Positions 52,573 to 59,501 of a stretch of DNA of 59,501 nucleotides are shown piece after piece (position 1 is the stretch's first letter; each line of letters begins with the position of its first letter). Location of the stretch: contig CAITIS010000118.1 in assembly GCA_903892515.1 (NCBI GenBank), forward strand, positions 1 through 59,501, read 5' to 3'. The notes below the pieces were generated by a model that did not search any database, was not told the DNA's origin, and worked only from the letters and a program-made list of their open reading frames with translations. The translations under genes were made by a program, and so were the position numbers. This DNA comes from an uncultured Planctomycetota bacterium (GTDB lineage: Bacteria > Planctomycetota > Phycisphaerae > SM23-33).

Positions 52573-52655
52573 TCGTGTCGCGGGCGTCTCGCCCGCGCCG
52601 GCACGTGCCGAGATTCCGAGGGTTTTCGGACGCGGGCGAGACGCCCGCGACACTC
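52573..52655. repeat. Composite inverted repeat, family D, second copy
   Basis: Same architecture as 5061-5147: TGTCGCGGGCGTCTCGCCCG at the left, GCGGGCGAGACGCCCGCGAC at the right, with a conserved centre CGAGATTCCGAGGGTTTTCG. The two copies match at most positions. Confidence 0.8.
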
Positions 52656-52665
52656 ATTCAAGCGG

Positions 52666-53934
52666 TCATGCCTTGTTCTTCACCGCGGCGGCGACCGTCC
52701 GGCCAAGCTGGCGGCACTTTTCCAGGTCTTCTGGCCCCGGCTGCCACTTGGCGCCCACGCCGGGTGCTGCCAGCGGGATGCCGCACTTGGCAAAGTGTTC
52801 TTCGATCGACTTGACGCCCTCGGCCGCCCAGCCGTAGCTGCCGAAGGCCGCGCCGATCTTGTTCTTGAAACGCAGCCCGCGCAGGTCTTCCAGCAGCGGC
52901 GCGATCGAAGGCAACAGGCCGCGATTGAGCGTGGGCGAGCCGATAATGACGGCCTTGGACTTGAACACGTCCACCAGCACGTCGTTGCGGTCCGTTACGG
53001 CCACATGATGCAGCTGGTGCGGCACGCCGCTTTCGGCCAGGCCATCGGCAATGGCCTCGGCCATCTTCCGCGTCGCCTGCCACATCGTGTCATACAGGAT
53101 CACGGCCGATGCCTCAGGCTGCTGCTGGGCCCAGCGCCGATACGCATGCACGATCTGCAGCGGATCCTTCCGCCAGATCACCCCGTGACTCGGCGCGATC
53201 ATCGACACCGGCAGGTTCAGCGCCAGCACTTCGTCGATCTTCTTGATGACCTGCTCGCTGTAGGGCGTGAGAATGTTGACGTAATACTTCAGCGCCTCCT
53301 GCTGCAACTGGGCCTCGTCCACCTGATCGTTGAAGCGAAAGCCCGTGGCGTAGTGCTGGCCGAAGGCATCGTTGGGCATGAGGATGTTGTCGCCCGTCAG
53401 GTACGTAAACATGCTGTCGGGCCAGTGCAGCATGGGCGCTTCGATGAAGACCAACTCGCGCCCGCCCCGGCCGCCTGCATTCGTAGCACTGCCGCCTTCG
53501 GCTGTCGTCTTCGTGGCACAGCCGCCCTCGGCTGTGAAGCTCAGCGGCAGCCGCTGCCCCGTCGAGACGGCCTGGAGTTTCCAATCGGCGTGATAGTGGC
53601 CCCGGAAGCTGTCTAAGCCGCGCTTGGAGCAGTACACCGTGGCGTTGGGGCAGTGCCGCAGTATCATCGGCAGGGCCCCGGAATGATCGACCTCGGAGTG
53701 GTTGGCGATGATGTAGTCGATTCTGGCCGGGTCGATCACCTGGCGGATGTTGGCGAGCAACTCCTCCGCGAAGGGCTCCCAGACGGTATCGACCAGGGCA
53801 ATCTTGTCATCGACGATGAGGTAGGCGTTGTACGACGAGCCGCGATGCGTGGAAAGCTCGTGGCCATGAAACAGCCGCAAGCCCCAATCCACCACCCCCA
53901 CCCAGTACACGCCCTTGGCCAGTTCAGTAACCAT
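52666..53934 (-). CDS. Flavodiiron protein (A-type)
   Basis: 422 residues. The metallo-beta-lactamase-like domain has HSEVDHSGALP (HxExDH) and later LHWPDSMFTY and a C-terminal His (APSHGVIW). The flavodoxin domain starts at ASAVILYDTMWQATRKMAEA and includes VIIGSPTLNRGLLP. It reduces O2 or NO to protect anaerobic metabolism. An insertion of about 25 residues (TAEGGCATKTTAEGGSAT, then NAGGRGG) between RLPLSF and RELVFIEAP is encoded by two family B palindromes (53477-53537). AAGGGA precedes the ATG. Confidence 0.9.
   Translation of the reverse strand: MVTELAKGVYWVGVVDWGLRLFHGHELSTHRGSSYNAYLIVDDKIALVDTVWEPFAEELLANIRQVIDPARIDYIIANHSEVDHSGALPMILRHCPNATVYCSKRGLDSFRGHYHADWKLQAVSTGQRLPLSFTAEGGCATKTTAEGGSATNAGGRGGRELVFIEAPMLHWPDSMFTYLTGDNILMPNDAFGQHYATGFRFNDQVDEAQLQQEALKYYVNILTPYSEQVIKKIDEVLALNLPVSMIAPSHGVIWRKDPLQIVHAYRRWAQQQPEASAVILYDTMWQATRKMAEAIADGLAESGVPHQLHHVAVTDRNDVLVDVFKSKAVIIGSPTLNRGLLPSIAPLLEDLRGLRFKNKIGAAFGSYGWAAEGVKSIEEHFAKCGIPLAAPGVGAKWQPGPEDLEKCRQLGRTVAAAVKNKA
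53477..53537. repeat. Family B palindromes inside the flavodiiron gene
   Basis: GTAGCACTGCCGCCTTCGGC and GTGGCACAGCCGCCCTCGGC in tandem, as in the intergenic pair at 16561-16618. They are read in frame on the minus strand as TAEGGSAT and TAEGGCAT. Confidence 0.85.
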
Positions 53935-53968
53935 TTATGAGTCCCTTCGTTGTGCGGTGCGGTGTAGC

Positions 53969-54292
53969 TCAGCGGCCTTCCTCGACCAGCAGCACGGCCT
54001 GGAGTCCGCGCGACACCAGCTCGGCCCGGCTAAGACCCATCTTGCGTGCCAGGCGGTCGGATCGCTCCAGCAGGCCGCGCTCGACGCTGAGGGAAATGAC
54101 CTTGGCGCCCTTCCCGACTTTCGGCCGACCCGGCTTGGCCTTCATGCGTTCCCACTGCCGCTGGGCTGCTGGTGGCATTGGACCGAAGGTGTCGATGACG
54201 AATTCCTTGTCGAATTCCTCAGTGGCCTTCCGCAATTCTTTAGAATTCATTTTAGTATATGGCTTTTTCTGCACGACAAGCTCCGCCGTCAT
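53969..54292 (-). CDS. Ribbon-helix-helix DNA-binding protein
   Basis: 107 residues. The C-terminal KVISLSVERGLLERSDRLAR and KMGLSRAELVSRGLQAVLLVE form an RHH-like strand and helices; the N-terminal MNSKELRKATEEFDKEFVID is shared by planctomycete proteins of this type. The start may be 54292 or the ATG at 54250, which is preceded by TATACT three bases upstream. It may be an antitoxin or autoregulator; no toxin gene is adjacent. Confidence 0.7.
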   Translation of the reverse strand: MTAELVVQKKPYTKMNSKELRKATEEFDKEFVIDTFGPMPPAAQRQWERMKAKPGRPKVGKGAKVISLSVERGLLERSDRLARKMGLSRAELVSRGLQAVLLVEEGR

Positions 54293-54630
54293 GGCTCGGA
54301 CCCCAACTGTGCCGCCCTTTCAGGGCTCACATTACACACTCCGCTTCCGGGGGCTAACGCCCCCGGCCACAATCGTTCCGGCCCTTCGGGCCTTCGTTCC
54401 CAGCCCTTGATTATATTAGGGATCACAGCAACGACCCAATCAGCATGGCCATGTTTTGCGGGAACATGGTGGGACTCGTCGCTGCACTCCTCGGCCCACC
54501 CTACATCGCTCTGCCGGCCCTTGACACCTTACATCGCTCGGCCGGCCTTGCATCCAGTACAACCTGAGACGATGTGCATCGAACTCCGAAACTCGAACTT
54601 CGAAACTCGAAACTCGCAATTTGAAATCTT
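54293..54630. repeat. Repeats between the RHH gene and mutS
   Basis: A CCGCCCTTTCAGGGCTCAC module like that at 475-581 (54310-54400, followed by CGGGGGCTAACGCCCCCGG and CGGCCCTTCGGGCC hairpins), a family C half (54466-54505) and an A-rich stretch with CGAAACTCGAAACTCGC repeats (54585-54620). No gene is seen. Confidence 0.65.
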
Positions 54631-57297
54631 CTACAACTCCCCCTTCCACTTCCGCAGCAGGTCCAGGGCTTGCAGCGGCGTGAGGGTGTTCAGGTCGAGG
54701 TCTTTGATGTCGCGGGCGACGCGGTTGGCTGGGTCGGCGAAGAGGTTCATCTGGGCTAAGGCGGCCTTGGCCTTGTCGGCCAGTTCGGGCATGTCCAGCC
54801 CTTCAGCCAGGTGGGCTTGCAGCTTGGGCAGAATCTGCCGCGCTCGCTCGATGACGCCCTTGGGCACACCCGCCAGGCGGGCCACGTGCACGCCGTAGGA
54901 TCGGTCCGTGCCGCCGGGCACGATCTTATGCAGGAAGATCACTTCATCCGCCCACTCGCGCACAGCCACGTTGAGATTGGCCACGCCGTCGAGCAGGTCT
55001 TCCAGCTCGGTCAGCTCGTGATAGTGCGTGGCGAAGAGCGTGCGGCACTTGACGTGCAGGGCCAGGTGCTCGCTGATCGCCCAGGCCAGCGCCAGCCCGT
55101 CGTACGTGCTGGTGCCTCGCCCCACTTCGTCCAGAATCACCAGCGAGCGGGCCGTGGCGTTGTTGAGGATGTTGGCGGTCTCGATCATCTCGACCATGAA
55201 GGTCGACAGCCCGGCCGTCAGTTCATCCGCCGCCCCCACGCGGGTAAAAATGCGATCCACCAGGCCGATGGTGGCCTCCTGGACGGGCAGGAAGCAGCCC
55301 GTCTGGGCCAGCAGCACCAGTAGCGCCGTCTGGCGGATGTACGTGCTCTTGCCGGCCATATTCGGGCCGGTGATGATCAGCATGCGGTTGGCGCTGGCGG
55401 TCATCTCCACGTCGTTGGGCACGAAATTGGCGCCCAGGCTTTCAGCCAGCACCGGGTGCTTGCCCTCGATGATCCGCAGCACGTTCTCTTGCGTCATGGT
55501 TGGCCGCTTGTACCCGCGCTGGCAGGCCAGTTCGGCATAGGCCGACAGCACGTCCAGCGTGGCGATGGCTTCGGAGGCGGCCTGGAACTTGGGCACGAAG
55601 GCCGAGAGCTGCTGCCGCACCTGCTCGAAAAGTTTCACTTCCAGCGCCTTGGACCGCTCCGACGCGGTCAGCGCTTCGGACTCGTACTTCTTCAGTTCGT
55701 CGGTGATGTAGCGTTCGGCGTTCTTGACGGTCTGCTTGCGAACGAAGTTGGCCGGCACCTTTTCGGTGTTGGCGTGACTGACTTCGAGGTAGTAGCCGAA
55801 GACCTTGTTAAAGCCGACTTTCAGGTTCGTAATGCCGGTCTTGTGCACCTCGGCCGCTTGATACTCGGCCAGCCAGCTCGCACCGTCGGAACTGATGCGG
55901 CGGAGGCGGTCGAGATCCTCATCGAAGCCGTCGGCAATCACGCCGCCCTCGCGCAGGATGGGCGGGCTGTCCTGGCGGATGGCCCGGACGATCAAGTCGT
56001 TGGGCTGGGCCAAGTCGGCAAAACTCGGCGGAATCTCCGCCAGCACTTCCACGTTCGTGCCGCTCAGCAGGGCCGATATCTCCGGCAGCCGCTGCAGCGT
56101 CTCTTTGAGCCCCAGCAGGTCGCGCGGGCGGACGCGGCCCATGGCGATGGCGCAGGCGATGCGGTCGATCTGGCTCATGCCGCCCAGCAGTTCCCTCAGC
56201 CGCGCCAGGCGGGCGCGGTCGCCGCTGAGTTCTTCCACCGCGTCCTGCCGGGCCAGGATGGCTGAGTAGCTCCGCAGCGGATACGTCAGCCAGCGTTGCA
56301 GCAGCCGGCTGCCCATACCGGTGCAGGTGGCGTCGATGCATTCCAGTAGCGTCCCGGCCCGCTTGCCCGTCCGCAGCGACCGCAGCAATTCCAGGCAGCG
56401 GATGGTGTTGCCGTCCATCACCACCGCGTCGGCGCGGTCGAAACGCCGCAGGCTGCGGATGTGCTCCAAGGCGGTCTTTTGCGTCTCGCGGAGATAGTCG
56501 ATGATGGCGGCGGCGGCGGAGAGCGAGGGTTCGTAGCCCTCGAAGCCAAAGCCCGACAGCGTCTGCGTGCGGAAGTGCTCCTGCAAGAGCCGCTGGGCGG
56601 ATTGGGCTTCAAACGCCCACGGCGGCCGCGAGGTGCACGTGGCCGCCAGGGCCAAACGCAGGTGCTCGCGGAAGCTGGGGCTATCAAGGCTCGATCCGTC
56701 GCAGATCAGAACCTCCGATGGCCGGATGCGAACGAGTTCGTCCAGCACGTGCTGCGACGGGGCCAGCATGGCTTCAAACGCCCCGCTGGAAAGTTCCACC
56801 CAGGCCAGGCCCACTTGAGGTGCGTTCTTGGTTCCGGGTTGGGAGTTGTTAGTTGCGGGTTGGTTGGCGTCGGTGGAACCCGCCGCTGCCCCATCAAAGA
56901 TCGCGGCCAGGTAGTTGCCTTCGCGCTGGTCGAGCAGGTGTTCTTCGGTGAGCGTGCCGGGGGTCATGAGCCGGACGACGTCGCGCTTCACCACGCCCTT
57001 GGCGGTCTTGGGATCTTCGACCTGCTCGCAGATGGCGACGCGCCGGCCGGCCTCCATGAGCTTGCGCAGGTAGCTGTCCAGGGCGTGATACGGCAGCCCC
57101 GCCAGCGGCACGCCCTTGCCCCGGCTGGTCAGGGCCAAGCCCAGAAGCTGGCTGGCGGCGCGGGCGTCCTCGTAGAACATCTCGTAGAAGTCGCCCATGC
57201 GGAAGAGCAGGATGTAGTCCGGGTAGGCCTGCTTGAACTGCCGGTACTGCCGCATGGCCGGCGTGTCTGATTCGTATTGATTGGGTGCGTCCGTCAC
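54631..57297 (-). CDS. mutS: DNA mismatch repair protein MutS
   Basis: 888 residues from GTG 57297. The N-terminal FRMGDFYEMFYEDA carries the mismatch-recognising Phe-x-Glu motif. Walker A is TGPNMAGKSTYIRQ, followed by RIFTRVGAADELTAGLSTFM and Walker B SLVILDEVGRGTSTYDG. A linker of about 25 residues (STDANQPATNNSQPGTKNAP, about 135-160) after NYLAAIFDG is not expected and is encoded by a GGGTTGG/GTTAGTTGC-type low-complexity stretch. The region further 5' is a family H-like repeat (GGCTCCGCAAGTTCTGG), so the longer start is unlikely. Confidence 0.95.
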   Translation of the reverse strand: MTDAPNQYESDTPAMRQYRQFKQAYPDYILLFRMGDFYEMFYEDARAASQLLGLALTSRGKGVPLAGLPYHALDSYLRKLMEAGRRVAICEQVEDPKTAKGVVKRDVVRLMTPGTLTEEHLLDQREGNYLAAIFDGAAAGSTDANQPATNNSQPGTKNAPQVGLAWVELSSGAFEAMLAPSQHVLDELVRIRPSEVLICDGSSLDSPSFREHLRLALAATCTSRPPWAFEAQSAQRLLQEHFRTQTLSGFGFEGYEPSLSAAAAIIDYLRETQKTALEHIRSLRRFDRADAVVMDGNTIRCLELLRSLRTGKRAGTLLECIDATCTGMGSRLLQRWLTYPLRSYSAILARQDAVEELSGDRARLARLRELLGGMSQIDRIACAIAMGRVRPRDLLGLKETLQRLPEISALLSGTNVEVLAEIPPSFADLAQPNDLIVRAIRQDSPPILREGGVIADGFDEDLDRLRRISSDGASWLAEYQAAEVHKTGITNLKVGFNKVFGYYLEVSHANTEKVPANFVRKQTVKNAERYITDELKKYESEALTASERSKALEVKLFEQVRQQLSAFVPKFQAASEAIATLDVLSAYAELACQRGYKRPTMTQENVLRIIEGKHPVLAESLGANFVPNDVEMTASANRMLIITGPNMAGKSTYIRQTALLVLLAQTGCFLPVQEATIGLVDRIFTRVGAADELTAGLSTFMVEMIETANILNNATARSLVILDEVGRGTSTYDGLALAWAISEHLALHVKCRTLFATHYHELTELEDLLDGVANLNVAVREWADEVIFLHKIVPGGTDRSYGVHVARLAGVPKGVIERARQILPKLQAHLAEGLDMPELADKAKAALAQMNLFADPANRVARDIKDLDLNTLTPLQALDLLRKWKGEL

Positions 57298-57456
57298 GAA
57301 TCCGATGATAGGCCAGCAGCGTAGGCTCCGCAAGTTCTGGAACGTCAACACGGCCAGGATCGCGGCATGTTTGCCTTCGTGTCAGCAGGTCAACGAGCAT
57401 GCCCGGGCCGCTCTGGGCCCAGACGGGCTCGCACATATCCGTCCAAGCGTATCGGC

Positions 57457-59067
57457 CTAAAGCTGAGCTTTCCAGCTAAGCAGGTCCAGCCACTCTTCGG
57501 TAGTTTCGCCCCGAACCAAGCTGGCAGTTTGGAAAGCATGACGCGACGACGAAGGCCCGGTGGGCTGTCCGGTACGTTCTGTCGCAGCGGCACCCCCACC
57601 GCCCGGCGCTGCTCCGTCTGGCCGGTCCGCCGCCACAGCCACTGGCTCGCCTATCAAGTCGAAGGTAGCTGGCACGTCCCGCATGGTTGCCAGTGCCAAG
57701 CCGCCCGGCAGTGCTGGAGCCACGACGGTTGCAGTCATGGACCGTCGCGAGATGTCGCTGACCGATGAAAGCGTCCTGACTCCCGCATCGCCGGCCGACG
57801 CCAGCATCGCCACTGGAGGGACGACAATGTCGCGCTCATCCGCAACCGGGCTAGCGCCAAAACCCGTGGCCCCGGTAAACCAAGCGTCGGTCCCGAAACT
57901 CGCGACGTTGGATCGGTCAAAGTAGAAGAATGCACCTCGAACGTTCAACGTGGCAAGCTTGTGCATGAACTGCGCGTTGTGGATTGCGTCAGCGTAGAAC
58001 CCGGCGACGAATCTGTCACCTGGATACATCTGCGTGAAGTCCTGGATGCTCCTGGGAATATCGACATCCATCACTCCGCTGTTTACAGGGTACGACGCCC
58101 CGTCGGAGCCGCTTCCATCCAAGCACGTAATGTTGGGAAATGTCTCCAACAAGTACTTTGCAGGCGGGACCAGCGTCGGGTTCTCAGCGGAGAACGGGGC
58201 AACCATCAGGTCCAGGGCAGGGCTGAGTTCCCTGAGCTTGGTGATAAGCGGCTGCATGGCGGCCTTCATGTCGTCCACCCTGTTCGCTGGCGGATATGCC
58301 GGGCTCACCCACCAGTAGGGCTCCAGGTCGAGTATCATCCGGCGATCGTTCTGGGGGCACAGGGCGGCGACCTTCTCCACCGAATCGGCGACCATGGTCC
58401 AGAGGCGCTGGTCGTACCAGCTGTCGTTATTGAAGACTCCGAGGTGGTCGCCCAGCCCAGAGACCGCCGGAATACACTGGATGCCCATCGACTCAGCCGT
58501 CGTCATGATGCGCGTGATTTGAGCGAAATCGGCAGCGCCTATGTCGGGGTCCATCACGACATCAGAAGCGATCTCGATGACCAGAACGTAGGATCGCCGA
58601 ACATTTGGGTCCTGAAACCAAGTAGCATTGCTCAGCCGGCTCAACCAGGAGTCCGTCAGGAGGTCGCGTCCGTCCATCCACAGGTAGTTCGCTGGAGCCC
58701 CCAGTGGCAGTTGCGGATCTATTCTCTGGCCAAAGTTGGCTTCCAGGACGATGTAGTCGCGGAAATTGACGATGCCGTCGCCGTTGAAATCGCCAACGCT
58801 CAATGTGGCGGGGGTTTGATAGTAATGCTCATCCAGAATCATGTAGTCGGCGAAGTTGACTATTCCGTCGCCGTTTGCATCGCCGCTCAAACCGGAGCCG
58901 CTTACTTGGCCCGCGACTTGACTCGATGCAACGAAAGAGCCAACGGTGGCGGGAGCGGCGACCGCCGGTGCTGAGAAATCTTTCAGCACGGTCAGGACAG
59001 CGGCGTTCATCAGAACGCGAGCTTCCAGTTGCTCAAGGATCGAAGCGAAACCATGACGTCGGACCAT
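57457..59067 (-). CDS. Dockerin protein with LEPR-XLL-like N-terminus
   Basis: 536 residues. The N-terminus ILEQLEARVLMNA is a variant of the planctomycete LEPR-XLL motif (LEPRxLLSA). Two dockerin repeats follow at about residues 62-108 (GDANGDGIVNFADYMILDEH and GDFNGDGIVNFRDYIVLEAN). Residues 125-430 resemble a glycosidase-like barrel (ILDLEPYWW, VAPFSAENPTLV, GAFFYFDRSN), but no catalytic pair can be named. A Pro/Gly-rich tail ends it. It is likely exported; no PEP-CTERM is present. Confidence 0.8.
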   Translation of the reverse strand: MVRRHGFASILEQLEARVLMNAAVLTVLKDFSAPAVAAPATVGSFVASSQVAGQVSGSGLSGDANGDGIVNFADYMILDEHYYQTPATLSVGDFNGDGIVNFRDYIVLEANFGQRIDPQLPLGAPANYLWMDGRDLLTDSWLSRLSNATWFQDPNVRRSYVLVIEIASDVVMDPDIGAADFAQITRIMTTAESMGIQCIPAVSGLGDHLGVFNNDSWYDQRLWTMVADSVEKVAALCPQNDRRMILDLEPYWWVSPAYPPANRVDDMKAAMQPLITKLRELSPALDLMVAPFSAENPTLVPPAKYLLETFPNITCLDGSGSDGASYPVNSGVMDVDIPRSIQDFTQMYPGDRFVAGFYADAIHNAQFMHKLATLNVRGAFFYFDRSNVASFGTDAWFTGATGFGASPVADERDIVVPPVAMLASAGDAGVRTLSSVSDISRRSMTATVVAPALPGGLALATMRDVPATFDLIGEPVAVAADRPDGAAPGGGGAAATERTGQPTGPSSSRHAFQTASLVRGETTEEWLDLLSWKAQL

Positions 59068-59329
59068 TGTACCACCCTCAGAAGATTGCCGAAGAATCAG
59101 CCACTTCTGAAAGCGGCGAGGCCCGATGGCCCGTTAGGGAACACGGCGAGTTCAGGGGTAGTCTACAATAAGTGCAGATTTGAGGCCAATTCTCGGACGG
59201 CCCAGGCCACGTTCTTGAACTGGCCAGCGATGTCAATCCCAATGCAAAAGCAGCCCGTCTCAGGCGTTATGGCGACGCGGTGCCATGTCATCATGCGTTC
59301 TGAAAGATCTAAAACATGGCCATTAGTTG

Positions 59330-59501
59330 TTACGCTAAGACGATCTTCCTGCGGCCTTTCTCCACCTTGGCCGTGGCGTTGCGGGTGTCTAGCACCAATT
59401 GCGCGTTGGCTACGATGAAGTCGTAGTCGTAGTCGCTGTGGTCGGTGGCGATCAGCACGGCGTCGTAGCCCTTGAGCATGGCCGCCGTCAGCTTCTTGCT
59501 G
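59330..59501 (-). CDS. Nucleotide-sugar dehydrogenase, C-terminal part
   Basis: The frame, open to the window edge, encodes KKLTAAMLKGYDAVLIATDH, SDYDYDFIVANAQLVLDTRN and a tail ending KIVLA. DAVLIATDHSDYDYDFI and VLDTRN are the C-terminal UDP-binding signature of UDP-GlcNAc/UDP-glucose 6-dehydrogenases (WbpA/Ugd family). It would supply uronic acids for surface polysaccharides. The gene begins outside the window. Confidence 0.8.
   Translation of the reverse strand, partial: SKKLTAAMLKGYDAVLIATDHSDYDYDFIVANAQLVLDTRNATAKVEKGRRKIVLA

Overview
The window looks like a chromosomal segment of a GC-rich planctomycete, most likely of the Phycisphaerae (inference). Supporting signs are PEP-CTERM proteins, type I dockerin repeats without visible cohesins, an LEPR-XLL-like N-terminus on a dockerin protein, a pseudopilin with the planctomycete-type FTLIELLVV leader and a late RHxGRxNYIFxD motif, and an Alternative Complex III (ACIII) operon joined to a cbb3-type oxidase. 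Many intergenic spaces are packed with short imperfect palindromes and heptanucleotide tracts, and some of these also sit in frame inside genes.

Layout. 1-800: IS110 transposase remnant and repeat-filled DNA. 800-4818 (minus): a secretory island with two related PEP-CTERM proteins (one with a dockerin pair), a pseudopilin-like protein, and two Cys-rich secreted proteins. 5151-15793 (minus): a tightly coupled respiratory operon, actB, actC-actD fusion, actF, actA (pentaheme), ccoN, ccoO fused to a second cytochrome c domain, ccoS-like, two small membrane proteins, actE-like cytochrome c. It should carry electrons from menaquinol through ACIII to a high-affinity oxidase. Divergent from it is a PadR regulator with a strong promoter and overlapping palindromic operator, followed by its permease-prefix membrane protein (16134-19083).

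19395-25752: HNH endonuclease, a gamma-glutamylcyclotransferase domain fused to a putative amidoligase, and a lower-GC pair of a SAM-methyltransferase-like protein and an SPL-type radical SAM enzyme, then a small membrane protein. 26198-35738: topoisomerase I with four zinc ribbons, an APC/KimA-like permease, a radical SAM/SPASM-like enzyme, a metallophosphoesterase, an ICMT-like methyltransferase and a ferritin-like protein. 35785-37676: divergent queF and queC (queuosine pathway) and a single-HKD PLD protein. 37909-39300: an AvcD-like NTPase-dCMP deaminase, a likely anti-phage nucleotide-depletion effector, with lower GC than its neighbours.

39454-49627: sugar phosphate isomerase, RsgA, SGNH hydrolase, and a loose exopolysaccharide group (HprK-like kinase, polysaccharide pyruvyl transferase, two GT4 glycosyltransferases, EamA transporter, VOC protein). 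49693-59501: a C25/gingipain-like protease, a frameshifted ribbon-helix-helix gene beside tRNA-Leu(UAA), flavodiiron protein, RHH protein, MutS, a dockerin protein, and the 3' end of a nucleotide-sugar dehydrogenase.

The most unusual trait is the set of at least ten families of modular palindromes. They recur between genes, supply stop codons and possibly a Shine-Dalgarno sequence, and have entered the coding sequences of actB, actF and the flavodiiron protein in frame.
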